From Nitrospira sp. (lineage in GTDB: Bacteria; Nitrospirota; Nitrospiria; Nitrospirales; Nitrospiraceae), in assembly GCA_022842445.1 (NCBI GenBank), contig JALHPO010000018.1, forward strand, positions 1 through 36,019: a DNA stretch of 36,019 nucleotides. The letters run 5' to 3'. A program made the position numbers and the translations under genes. The notes below the pieces were generated by a model. It was not told the DNA's origin, made no database searches, and was given only the letters and a program-made list of their open reading frames with translations. Numbering within the stretch: position 1 is the first letter of the stretch; every line of letters begins with the position of its first letter. Positions 1-7,826 of this stretch are shown here, piece by piece.

Positions 1-295
1 AAATAGGTATTACTTCTGAATTTGGACCAAGGGCCACCACTTCAATACACCTTACACCTTGCTCAACTTCCTCTATTCAGTTGTCAAAGAACGATCGCAC
101 TCTCCATGCGAGCCGTGCACTATACAGCGCACAATCTCCCATGTCAAGGGACCCGCTCGAAAAAAATTCGGGTAGTTTCCCTCAGGCACCGCACCGTGAC
201 TCGCCGTCAGGCGCGGTCATCAGGCAGGAACAAAACAACCATCGAACAGGTGGGAAGATACCAAAGGTAAATCAGGAGAGTCAAGCATCATTTCC
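1..295. other. Left-edge non-coding stretch
   Basis: No convincing gene is visible. The short open frames here have no recognisable domain, overlap one another on both strands and lack ribosome binding sites. A purine-rich AGGAGAG at about 274-280 is the only translation signal and belongs to the molybdoprotein gene downstream. The stretch probably holds that gene's promoter, but I cannot place it confidently. Confidence 0.4.
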
Positions 296-310
296 GTGTA
301 TATTATAGCC

Positions 311-1348
311 ATGTCGATTCGCTCTACATTCCTTGCTTTGCAGCGTCGAACGATCCTCAAGAGCCTGGGCCTCGGCACTCTTGCCGGCCTGAGCGGAGGA
401 TGCGATGCCGTCGGCGGAATTTTCGGCCGGATGTTCGCCGTCCCTCCGCGTGAAACAACATATTTCACACCCACATCAAAATTCTATGTCGTCAACTACG
501 CGGACGGCGCAGTCTCCGCATCACGGGACGTGAACATCGAACAATGGAAACTGAATATCAAAGGCGCCGTCAAAACCCCGATGGCATTGGGCTGGCGCGA
601 TTTGCTCAACCGCGATTCGTACGATCAGGTGTCGACGCTCATGTGCATCGATACGTTACCGGGCGGAGATAGCATGGGAACCGCGACCTGGCGCGGCATC
701 TCGCTCAAGAAGCTGTTGCTGGAATGCGGCGCCGATGAAGACACCGCCCGCGACGTCGTCTTTCGCGGCATCGACGGCTACGACGACAGCATCCCCTTCA
801 CGCGCGCGATGCAAGACGATGTGATGCTCGCCTTCCTCATGAACGGCGAAAAGCTGACGAGAGAACACGGCTTTCCGGTACGCCTCATCGTGCCCGGACT
901 CTACGGTATCAAGAACGTGAAGTGGATCGCGGAAATCGAAGTGTACCCCGGCGACTACAAAGGCTACTGGCAGCGCAAAGGCTGGACCGACGACGGGACC
1001 ATCAAAATTTTCTCACGCATCGATTCACCCGGGCACTACCAAACGCTGCGCGGACCGGAACAGAAATTCCGCGGCATCGCCTTCGGCGGGCCCAATTCCA
1101 TCAGCAAAGTGGAGATCAGTTTCGATGCCGGCCGCACGTGGAATGAATGCGGAGTTGAAACACCGATGTCGCCCTATTCCTGGGTCATCTGGACTTACGC
1201 CTGGAGACCGCCGAATCCGGGAAAATTTCAAACCGTGGTGCGCGCGACGGATACGAAAGGCCAATTACAAATCGCCGAGATCGTGCGGCCACAGCCAGCC
1301 GGCGCAAGCGGCTATCACACGATCATTGCGGAAGTGGAGTCGATATAA
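311..1348 (+). CDS. Sulfite-oxidase-like molybdopterin oxidoreductase, exported
   Basis: This 345-residue protein belongs to the oxidoreductase molybdopterin-binding (SUOX/YedY-like) superfamily. The N-terminus has a twin-arginine-like QRRTILK (residues 11-17), then a short hydrophobic stretch ending in a lipobox-like LSGGC (Cys31), so Tat export with lipid anchoring is possible. Cys112 in the MCIDTLPGG segment fits the conserved cysteine that binds molybdenum in this family. The GFPVRLIVPG-YGIKNVKWI segment (about 187-206) is a hallmark of the cofactor fold. The C-terminal third, with ISKVEISFDAGRTW, resembles the Ig-like dimerisation domain of sulfite oxidases. The start is uncertain: ATG 311 is used here, but an in-frame GTG at 296 lies nearer the AGGAGAG at 274-280. 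The substrate cannot be told from sequence; no cytochrome subunit gene is adjacent. Confidence 0.85.
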   Translation: MSIRSTFLALQRRTILKSLGLGTLAGLSGGCDAVGGIFGRMFAVPPRETTYFTPTSKFYVVNYADGAVSASRDVNIEQWKLNIKGAVKTPMALGWRDLLNRDSYDQVSTLMCIDTLPGGDSMGTATWRGISLKKLLLECGADEDTARDVVFRGIDGYDDSIPFTRAMQDDVMLAFLMNGEKLTREHGFPVRLIVPGLYGIKNVKWIAEIEVYPGDYKGYWQRKGWTDDGTIKIFSRIDSPGHYQTLRGPEQKFRGIAFGGPNSISKVEISFDAGRTWNECGVETPMSPYSWVIWTYAWRPPNPGKFQTVVRATDTKGQLQIAEIVRPQPAGASGYHTIIAEVESI

Positions 1349-1372
1349 CCTGCTCTCCACCCACGAGAGATT

Positions 1373-1498
1373 CAACGAGAGCTGCCGGCGAAGCGCATCC
1401 CGCACGACCTCGCTCCGCTTCCGTTTCGACCGGCGGCAAAGCTTGATGAGCATTCGATCGAGATCCTGATCGAGCCGGACAGTGGCAGCATTTCTCAT
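1373..1498 (-). pseudogene. Truncated ribbon-helix-helix (CopG-type) antitoxin relic, copy A
   Basis: Read leftward from ATG 1498, the first 42 codons encode a ribbon-helix-helix DNA-binding N-terminus: a beta-strand TVRLDQDLDRML followed by helices with KRKRSEVVRDALRRQLSL. After RRQLSL the frame runs into unrelated residues and into the 3' end of the molybdoprotein gene. The antitoxin C-terminus and any partner toxin are therefore missing. The region is closely similar to copy B near 3050-3175, which continues further. In this family the missing tail binds the toxin, often a PIN-domain ribonuclease. An open frame continues to 1265, but that part looks like antisense noise. Confidence 0.7.
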
Positions 1499-1505
1499 GT
1501 CTGAC

Positions 1506-1516
1506 ATGTATTACAA
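1506..1516 (-). promoter_or_regulatory. Operator-like palindrome upstream of antitoxin relic A
   Basis: TGTA-T-TACA is a perfect short palindrome at 1507-1515, starting 9 nt upstream of the relic's ATG (1498). The same TGTA-N-TACA site occurs at almost the same distance before relic B. Ribbon-helix-helix antitoxins commonly autoregulate through short palindromes close to their start codons, so this is a plausible fossil autoregulatory operator. Function is inferred. Confidence 0.45.
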
Positions 1517-1599
1517 ATACTCGTTGGGCGTAAGCCATTAGGGCTGCTGCTCGGGCACAGCCATTGAGTATTCCCACTAGCACATGCTGATGCCTGCCG

Positions 1600-2766
1600 C
1601 TAGAGCATCCGCCGAATATCGGCCTTCACATTCGCCAAGCACAGCTCCTCCTTCGGTTCGGATGCCGTCGTCACCACGATGGCTGCAGGAACATTCTCCC
1701 AATGCCGCAGGTCCGGGCGGAGCGAGCCTTCCAGCACTTGGGGCGCCGTACTCATGATGGCCATGCCCCCGATCACGGACAACTGGCAGAGCGCCCCTTT
1801 CCCCTTTGCGGCTAAATCGACCGCACATCCCCCTACCATGACTCCCGCTCCGGCAGCGACCGGAATAAGACTATACGTGAGGCCCAAGGGGAACCTGATC
1901 CACGTCTGCGCATTCAAGAGCGGGTGATAGGCATGGTTATGACGGATGGCAATCTTATGAAACCAGCTCTCCGTTGAAAGACGCAAGCCGGTCCTGGACG
2001 AACAGGATGAGAGGAACGGCTGTTTCGGGGTGATGGAAAAGTAGCCGCTCGTGGAATTAGTGAATTGCAGTTCCCAATCGATTTGAGGAAAGGTGCCGAT
2101 CCCGTACACACGCCACGGTGCACCAGCAGCTTCTCCGCTATCGATGCGGTTGACACGCTCGCGGGCAAACTCACGCAGGGTCCTGTCTTCCTGCTTCGTC
2201 TGAAATTGCAAATCCCTGAGACGCAACCAATCGACACGAGCCTCACCAATCTCTCCAAGCTTCTCCCACAAGACAGCCGAGAGCAGGAGATTGACCGGAT
2301 CTTCACCATAATTATAGATCGGCGCGAAAAGCTCATGGTCCAAGTCCCTGAGTTCAACCTTCGCCTCTTCGGCTTTCTGCATACTCAGATAGCTCGCAGC
2401 CAGGAGTATGCTCAGGTATCCCCGCTCGTAACTCTCCAAGACGTATTCAATGAAGGTTCCGTCAGGGACAAACACGTTGGCTGCCTCCCCGGTAATCGAA
2501 AAGGACTTGTGCCTGAATTGCGATCGCGCCAGCGCCCCATATCTCACCACAAGGTCATCGCAGCGGGCCCTGGAGGCTTCAGACAGGAGATTCAGCGTCT
2601 CGATTCTGTTCGAGAGATCGATGCTCTTCTCGATCTCGGCACAGCCACGTTCGGTCGGTCCTCGCATGTCCCCGGACTGGCAACTCATAAGAAGCAGTGC
2701 CACACAGGTTATGGTCACACAGGCAGCGAAGCCACGGATTGCCGTAGTGCGGAGGGGGCCGGACAT
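1600..2766 (-). CDS. COG3014-like lipoprotein with helical repeats
   Basis: This is a 388-residue predicted lipoprotein. A hydrophobic signal segment (about residues 12-27) ends in the lipobox LLMSC with Cys29. An AGGAGG at 2778-2783 lies 11 nt before the ATG and supports this start. The mid-N-terminal part is helical and TPR-like. It has an FIEYVLESYERGYLSIL-like segment followed by AEEAKVELRDLDHE, which recalls the uncharacterised COG3014 family (activity repeats near YLALGDYEGARVE-type segments). The C-terminal half has glycine/alanine-rich hydrophobic stretches (about 305-355) that could contact membrane or pack inside a domain. No catalytic motif is visible. The gene lies between two antitoxin relics that form direct repeats, so it may have arrived or been rearranged as a unit. 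Function unknown. Confidence 0.65.
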   Translation of the reverse strand: MSGPLRTTAIRGFAACVTITCVALLLMSCQSGDMRGPTERGCAEIEKSIDLSNRIETLNLLSEASRARCDDLVVRYGALARSQFRHKSFSITGEAANVFVPDGTFIEYVLESYERGYLSILLAASYLSMQKAEEAKVELRDLDHELFAPIYNYGEDPVNLLLSAVLWEKLGEIGEARVDWLRLRDLQFQTKQEDRTLREFARERVNRIDSGEAAGAPWRVYGIGTFPQIDWELQFTNSTSGYFSITPKQPFLSSCSSRTGLRLSTESWFHKIAIRHNHAYHPLLNAQTWIRFPLGLTYSLIPVAAGAGVMVGGCAVDLAAKGKGALCQLSVIGGMAIMSTAPQVLEGSLRPDLRHWENVPAAIVVTTASEPKEELCLANVKADIRRML

Positions 2767-2959
2767 TGCGATTCTAACCTCCTGAACAAGTTGGATGACC
2801 TACCGCAGCCCAGGAGCATGTCATACGTATCCTGCCAACTGCGAGAGGGGAAAGGTGTCATTTCCACTGACCCTGTACCCACGGCAATCAGCTGGTTCTT
2901 CTGTCGTTTCTTGACCAAATTCCAGAATCCGCGTAGGTCGGTGATTGTCAAACCACTGA

Positions 2960-3175
2960 CCTCTACGGCTTTGAATACAGCCTCGTCTGTGAGAAAACCC
3001 GTGCCTCCGCGAGCGATATGACCTTGTGGCGGAGCTGCTCAAACATCATCAATGAGAGCTGGCGGCGAAGAGCATCCCGCACAACCTCGCTCCGCTTCCG
3101 TTTCGACCGGTGGCAGAACTTGGTGAGCATTCGATCGAGATCCCGGTCTAATCGAATAGCGACAGCATTCTTCAT
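2960..3175 (-). pseudogene. Frameshifted ribbon-helix-helix antitoxin, copy B
   Basis: Starting at ATG 3175 (MKNAVAIRLDRDLDRML), this copy has the ribbon-helix-helix N-terminus and KRKRSEVVRDALRRQLSL, then MMFEQLRHKVISLAEAR. There the annotated frame goes wrong. Shifting by one base near 2997-3001 restores GFLTDEAVFKAV, the type of tail I recognise from intact members of this antitoxin family. A single-base loss therefore seems to have broken the gene. No PIN-type toxin follows in the 190 bases before the lipoprotein gene. An in-frame upstream ATG at 3211 is less likely as the start, because the operator-like palindrome lies between it and ATG 3175. Confidence 0.7.
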
Positions 3176-3183
3176 GTCATACG

Positions 3184-3194
3184 TTGTAGTACAA
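3184..3194 (-). promoter_or_regulatory. Operator-like palindrome upstream of antitoxin relic B
   Basis: TTGTA-G-TACAA is a perfect 11-nt palindrome about 9 nt upstream of ATG 3175. It matches the site in front of relic A in sequence and placement, which makes chance less likely. It is probably the ancestral self-repression site of the antitoxin. Confidence 0.5.
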
Positions 3195-3732
3195 GAAGGT
3201 GGATGCAGCAAGACCGGCGTTACGACTGGCTGCTACAGAATCAGCACCGCAGATGGCAGGTTTCAAGAAAAAACAAGACGGCGTCTATTGCAATGCACCG
3301 GTCCGCAATATTGAAGATATCAGCAGAAGACTGCCGATGCTGAAGTTCATGAAGGCAGTAGCCCGCCCGTCGCGAAGCGTTCGATCGAGTGAGTCGCTCA
3401 CCCCGCCGCTCATCACATCTCCCCGGACGAGAGCCGTGAGAACGATGCACCGGGTTCAATCGTCCTGACCGCATGGCTTGCGATCTCCTTCTGTCTGTTT
3501 TGAATTCCATACAGCAGTCCCATACAAACCTCAGCCTACACACCTACACTCGATTGCATCGATTCGTGGGGAGACCGACGGGTCTTACGTTTTAGGTTTT
3601 GCACGACATCCCTGCGATATCACTGCGCCTCTTCTCGTTGCATTACCGCTATCGCTCCATTGGCACCATTCTTGTTCTACGGGACGCCGATGATCGATCG
3701 AGAATTCCAGGCATCACACATTAGGAGGAACC
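3195..3732. other. Intergenic stretch upstream of the heme peroxidase gene
   Basis: About 540 bases without a supportable gene. The small frames on both strands have no recognisable domain and no ribosome binding sites. The only clear signal is AGGAGGAA just before the peroxidase ATG at 3733. Loss of an antitoxin's partner genes could explain such a long gap, but I see no residual toxin sequence. Confidence 0.4.
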
Positions 3733-5367
3733 ATGTCCTTTGATCACAAGACCTTCACGTCACTGGGTGTTGCGGGAATGCTGTGCTGCAGCATCCTTGC
3801 AGGTGTCGCTGAGGCGCAATCCTCAGGACTAAACAATCTGCATCTTCCCGGCATGAGGGACCGGCCTCAGGCTCCGGATAATACCTTTACCCGGATGTTC
3901 CCTGAGTTGCCGCCCTTCGCCCGGCCAACCGACGAGGCGCGCGACATGGCAAAGAAGCTGGGTGAAAAAGGCGGACCTATCGACGCACTGGATAATCTGA
4001 GTGATCCGATTCAGTCCATCATTAATCCCGGCGTATTCAGCCCGAACAATCCCGACAATCCTAACATGACTGCGGGCTTGACCTTCTTCGGCCAGTTCTT
4101 GGACCATGACATCACACTCGATCCGAGATCGCCATTGCTCTCACCCAGCAACCCCGGGCGCACAACCAATTTTCGCACCGCGGCATTTGATTTAGACAGC
4201 GTGTACGGCGGCGGGCCCAACGGGTCTCCGGAGTTGTATGACACGAGTTCGGGCGACATCAAGCTGCGCATCGAAGCCATTCCCGGTTCAGAGCTTGTGT
4301 CCCGCAAGGGAGCCGTCCGATTCGACCTTCCTCGCGACGCGGGCAATAACGCCGTCCTGGGAGACAGCCGAAACGACGAACATGTGGTCCTCGCTCAATT
4401 CCACTTGGCGATGCTGCGGTTTCATAACGCGGTGGTCGACCATCTGCGCACAGATTCCGCCAATGCGGGCAAATCCGCCGATCAGATCTTCAAGATGGCG
4501 CAGCGTCAGGTCCGCTGGCATTATCAATGGATCATCGTGCACGAATTTCTCCCATTGACGATCGGACAAGCGCGCCTTGATGACATTCTCCAGAAAGGAC
4601 TTCGCTACTATCGGGTATACGATACGTTCGACGGCCGACGGGACAAGCAGTTACGAAATCCTCAACTTCCCATCGAATTCTCGATCGCCGCCTACCGCTT
4701 CGGTCACTCGCAAATCCGCCCGAGCTATCGTCTGAATTTCGGCCCGGATGGAGGGCAGCCGGTTTTTGCGTTCCTCTTCGACGATACGCAGGACCCCAAT
4801 GACCCAGACCCCATCGACCTCCGCGGCGGAAAGCGCGCCGCGCGCCGGTTCGTCGATTGGCAAACGTTCTTCAATTTCGGCGACGGCAACTTCCGTCCGA
4901 ACAAGAAGATCGACTCCAAACTGTCCAGCGTGGTGATGCTCCTTCCGGGTTCGCGCGGACCGGCCCCGGGTCTGCCGTCAGATGGAGTACAATCGTTGGC
5001 GTCGAGGAATCTGATGCGCCACGTCAATTTCGGAATCCCGTCAGGCCAAGCGATCGCCCGGAGAATGGGCGTTCCAGCCTTGCCCCCCGCGCAATTGGAC
5101 ATGCTCACGCCGTACGGCATGGAGAAGAACACGCCGCTGTGGTTTTACATTTTGAAAGAGGCGGAGCTCATGGAAGAGGGGCTTCGCTTGGGGCCGGTCG
5201 GAGGCCGGATTGTCGGTGAAGTGTTCGTCGGTCTGTTGAAAGCGGACGAATCTTCCTATTTGGCCGCGCAACCGGGCTGGACTCCGGTGTTGCCGTCCGC
5301 AACGCCCGGAGACTTTCGTATTACCGACATGCTGACGTTTGCGGGAGTGGTCCCTCCGCTGAACTAG
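3733..5367 (+). CDS. Secreted animal-type heme peroxidase
   Basis: This 544-residue protein belongs to the peroxidase-cyclooxygenase (animal heme peroxidase) superfamily. A Sec signal peptide is visible (hydrophobic residues 11-26, likely cleavage after AEA at about 28). The distal heme motif GQFLDHD spans residues 120-126, with His125 as catalytic histidine and the neighbouring aspartates as heme-ester or calcium-site candidates. R-N-D-E at 213-216 matches the conserved Arg-x-x-Glu of the active site, and YRFGHS with His325 fits the proximal heme ligand. Length is that of bacterial single-domain members. AGGAGGAA lies 4-5 nt before the ATG. It stands alone and ends at a strong hairpin. The substrate is unknown; family members oxidise halides or phenols with hydrogen peroxide. 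Confidence 0.9.
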   Translation: MSFDHKTFTSLGVAGMLCCSILAGVAEAQSSGLNNLHLPGMRDRPQAPDNTFTRMFPELPPFARPTDEARDMAKKLGEKGGPIDALDNLSDPIQSIINPGVFSPNNPDNPNMTAGLTFFGQFLDHDITLDPRSPLLSPSNPGRTTNFRTAAFDLDSVYGGGPNGSPELYDTSSGDIKLRIEAIPGSELVSRKGAVRFDLPRDAGNNAVLGDSRNDEHVVLAQFHLAMLRFHNAVVDHLRTDSANAGKSADQIFKMAQRQVRWHYQWIIVHEFLPLTIGQARLDDILQKGLRYYRVYDTFDGRRDKQLRNPQLPIEFSIAAYRFGHSQIRPSYRLNFGPDGGQPVFAFLFDDTQDPNDPDPIDLRGGKRAARRFVDWQTFFNFGDGNFRPNKKIDSKLSSVVMLLPGSRGPAPGLPSDGVQSLASRNLMRHVNFGIPSGQAIARRMGVPALPPAQLDMLTPYGMEKNTPLWFYILKEAELMEEGLRLGPVGGRIVGEVFVGLLKADESSYLAAQPGWTPVLPSATPGDFRITDMLTFAGVVPPLN

Positions 5368-5380
5368 GCATGCACCCACT

Positions 5381-5417
5381 GCGGTGAGGTAGGGAAGCTG
5401 TTTCCCTACCTCACCGC
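5381..5417. terminator. Perfect 16-bp hairpin between convergent genes
   Basis: GCGGTGAGGTAGGGAA (5381-5396) pairs perfectly with TTCCCTACCTCACCGC (5402-5417) across a 5-nt loop. It sits 13 nt after the peroxidase stop and about 105 nt after the end of the oppositely transcribed pseudouridine synthase gene. No T-run follows on either side, so it is not a textbook intrinsic terminator. A bidirectional terminator or mRNA 3'-end stabiliser is the best reading. Confidence 0.6.
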
Positions 5418-5522
5418 TACATCTCCCGACGTGACCGGTCTTCACCCGTTGCGCCGGACTTCGAGCAACGTCACTCGGTCATTCCACACAAGCGAGCGCC
5501 TCAGCCCTGACTTCTCCCTCGC

Positions 5523-6152
5523 TCATTCTATCCTGCGAGCAATCTGCGAGATCTCCTCCGGCGCTAACTCTCGCCACTTACCCGGAGGGAGATCGCCCAG
5601 TTGAATCGGCCCGATGGCAATTCGAATCAAACGCAGCGTGGGATGCCCCACCGCAGCCGTCATGCGCCGCACCTGCCGATTCATGCCTTCGTACAGCGTG
5701 ATTACAATCCACGCGGTCGGCACATTCTTCCGGAACCTGATCGGTACCGGACGATCCAGTATGGACGGCGCTTCGGTGAGTACCCGGACCTCAGCCGGTC
5801 TTGTGCGCTGCCCGCTCAACACCACACCGCTTTGCAACCGGCTCAAGGCCTCGCCGTTCGGTTCGCGCTCGACTTGTGCCAGATAGATCTTCCCAAGCTT
5901 GTGTCGGGGATCAGTGATCCGGTGTGCAAGGGTGCCATCAGACGTCAGAATCATCAACCCTTCGCTGTCCTGATCAAGCCGCCCCGCAGCATACACTCCC
6001 GGCACATCGATATAGTCCGCCAAAGTCGGACGGCCGCCTGAATCGGTAAAGCACGGCAACACGCCGTAGGGTTTGTTGAACGCGATCGTGCGGGACACCG
6101 GCATCCCCTTGACGACCGGCCCCTCGACTCCGCGTTCCCGATTCATGCGCAA
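5523..6152 (-). CDS. rluE: 23S rRNA pseudouridine synthase, RluE type
   Basis: This is a 209-residue RsuA/RluB/E/F-family pseudouridine synthase without an S4 domain. FNKPYGVLPCFTD near the N-terminus, VYAAGRLDQDSEGL with catalytic Asp60, GKIYLAQVE and YEGMNRQVRRMTAAVGHPTLRLIR follow the order and wording seen in E. coli RluE, which modifies U2457 in 23S rRNA. The ATG at 6152 is used; an internal ATG at 6104 would give 193 residues and keep the whole catalytic domain. The gene converges with the peroxidase gene and diverges from the OmpA-family gene. The RluE assignment rests on overall resemblance; another uridine target is possible. Confidence 0.85.
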   Translation of the reverse strand: MRMNRERGVEGPVVKGMPVSRTIAFNKPYGVLPCFTDSGGRPTLADYIDVPGVYAAGRLDQDSEGLMILTSDGTLAHRITDPRHKLGKIYLAQVEREPNGEALSRLQSGVVLSGQRTRPAEVRVLTEAPSILDRPVPIRFRKNVPTAWIVITLYEGMNRQVRRMTAAVGHPTLRLIRIAIGPIQLGDLPPGKWRELAPEEISQIARRIE

Positions 6153-6434
6153 TCATTCCACATGCAATTGTTGAAACACCCACTCCCACCGGCCATCCGA
6201 TATCAGGAACAGCCAGCCCAGCAAGAGAGCTACTATATCATCGCTGTATGACGCCTCCTACAGTCGGCAGACACGAAAGCCCCCGTTTCTCGTTGTCGCC
6301 ATAGACGAATCTGTCCTTCCCTCAGCAACACGATGAGAATTAAGCAGTTCTTTTCAGGCGAATGTATGAGCGATCAGGCATCAAGTTTGCTCTACTCAGT
6401 GTGTTCCATTTGCTCTCATTCATAGGAGGAGACC

Positions 6435-7457
6435 ATGCGATACCGATTACGTCATCGAACTGTGCCATTCCGGATGTCTGCGTTGGCACTGCTCTGCGCG
6501 GCAACCCTCGGAGGCTGCGTGAGCGCGGATACGCACAAGAAAGCGCTGGCTGAACTCGAAGCGGCCAAGAAACTGACCGCGCAACAGCAATTGCAGCTCA
6601 CCGGGATGCGCGAGTCGCTCGATCTGGAAGCGGCCCAACGGAAAGCCGCCGAAGAACAAGTCGCCGCGTTGGCGAAAGAACGAGCGGACCTCCAATCTCG
6701 TTCCGAACAATTGAACGGCGAACTCACCAGCGTGCGCAGCCAGATCACGGACCTTGAACAGAAACATGCAAGCGGCAGCGCATCCGCGCAGGAAGAAATC
6801 TCCAAGCTCCAGCAGCAGGCCGCGGCTATGGAAGCCGAGGCCGCCGCAATCGCGAAGGAACGCGAGGATCTCCGCCTGGAACAGGCGAAATTAGCCGCGA
6901 AGCTTGAACAGGAGCAGGCCGCCAAAGCAGCGAAGGAGGCAGAGATCGCACGACTGACGCAAACACAGGAAGAGTTATCGAAGTCGCTCCAGGATGAAAT
7001 CGCCAAGGGCAACATCACCATCCAGCAAGTGCGCGACCGGCTCACGATCAATATGGTGGACAGAGTGTTATTCGACTCCGGCCAGGCGCAAGTGAAATCA
7101 GCCGGTCTGGAGGTGCTGAAGCAGGTCAGCGATATTTTGAAGACCGTCTCGGACAAACAGATCCGGATCGAAGGCCACACCGATAATGTGCCCATCAGCG
7201 CAAAACTGAAAGGCCGCTTCAAGTCGAATTGGGAACTTTCGACGGCGCGGGCCACCACCGTCGTACGCTATTTGATCGATCAAGGCAGTGTGGACCGCCA
7301 GCACCTTTCAGCAGTCGGCTACGCGGACACGCAACCGCACGCCTCGAATGACACAGAAGAAGGACGGTCGGCCAACCGACGGATCGAGATCGTCCTCTAT
7401 CCGAAGGATCTCAACGAAATCGCCGGCCAGACAAAGACCAGCTCGGTCACACCATAA
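6435..7457 (+). CDS. OmpA-family lipoprotein with long coiled coil
   Basis: This 340-residue envelope protein has a signal peptide ending in lipobox LGGC (Cys28). An Ala/Glu/Gln/Lys-rich coiled coil follows (about 32-200), then a C-terminal OmpA peptidoglycan-binding domain (about 205-323). In that domain VLFDSGQAQVK, EGHTDNVPI (Asp250), NWELSTARA and GRSANRRIEI are the usual landmarks for diaminopimelate binding. AGGAGGAG lies just before the ATG. It probably tethers the outer membrane to peptidoglycan, with the coiled coil as spacer. The domain also resembles the MotB/OmpA group, but there is no stator transmembrane helix. A GC-rich hairpin follows the stop. Confidence 0.9.
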   Translation: MRYRLRHRTVPFRMSALALLCAATLGGCVSADTHKKALAELEAAKKLTAQQQLQLTGMRESLDLEAAQRKAAEEQVAALAKERADLQSRSEQLNGELTSVRSQITDLEQKHASGSASAQEEISKLQQQAAAMEAEAAAIAKEREDLRLEQAKLAAKLEQEQAAKAAKEAEIARLTQTQEELSKSLQDEIAKGNITIQQVRDRLTINMVDRVLFDSGQAQVKSAGLEVLKQVSDILKTVSDKQIRIEGHTDNVPISAKLKGRFKSNWELSTARATTVVRYLIDQGSVDRQHLSAVGYADTQPHASNDTEEGRSANRRIEIVLYPKDLNEIAGQTKTSSVTP

Positions 7458-7473
7458 GAAAGAACAGCAACCA

Positions 7474-7509
7474 GCCTGAGGCGCGGGCAGTACAGCCTGC
7501 GCCTCCGGC
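7474..7509 (+). terminator. GC-rich hairpin after the OmpA-family gene
   Basis: GAGGCGCGGGC (7478-7488) pairs with GCCTGCGCCTC (7495-7505) with one mismatch across a 6-nt loop, and three more GC pairs extend the stem outward after a mismatch. It begins 17 nt after the stop. There is no T-tract, so terminator activity is likely but unproven. Confidence 0.5.
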
Positions 7510-7740
7510 CAAGCCTCGCTCGACACACATTCTCCACGCTCTAACCAATCGCGCTGAACAGCCACCCGTCTTCGGCCGCCGAACCGTTCATACCCTCGCT
7601 TCTGGCACTCAGCACTTCCACGCACCGACTGAAACAGACTTCATATCCGGCGCGCCGAGATTTCCACCCTGTTTTGGTAGCGCATCGGCCATCCACCGAT
7701 GACATTCAGTTTCCAGCATCTTCCCCCCCGTCAATAGGTT

Positions 7741-7753
7741 CTGTATGATACAG
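7741..7753 (+). promoter_or_regulatory. Palindrome with embedded -10-like hexamer upstream of DUF2959 gene
   Basis: CTGTAT-G-ATACAG is a perfect 13-nt palindrome about 75 nt before the ATG at 7827, and TATGAT inside it resembles a sigma-70 -10 box. No good -35 box stands at 16-18 nt. It could be a repressor operator overlapping a promoter; this is inference. Confidence 0.3.
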
Positions 7754-7826
7754 GATCCCTTCGCGTATTCAGATGGCCGCTTGCGTCCGCCCGGCGTATG
7801 CGGCATTGCTCACAGGAGAGCTATCT

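Larger units (their letters stand above)
7458..7826. other. Intergenic stretch between two envelope genes
   Basis: About 370 bases without a supportable gene. It holds a GC-rich hairpin near the left end and a 13-nt palindrome with a TATGAT core near the right end, both listed separately. An upstream in-frame ATG at 7773 would lengthen the DUF2959 gene but would bury its signal peptide, so I treat that part as non-coding. Confidence 0.4.

Noticed and set aside
6452..7258. 268-residue minus-strand frame opposite the OmpA-family gene
   Set aside because: Ser/Ala/Cys-rich composition is the antisense image of the coiled coil; not a plausible protein.
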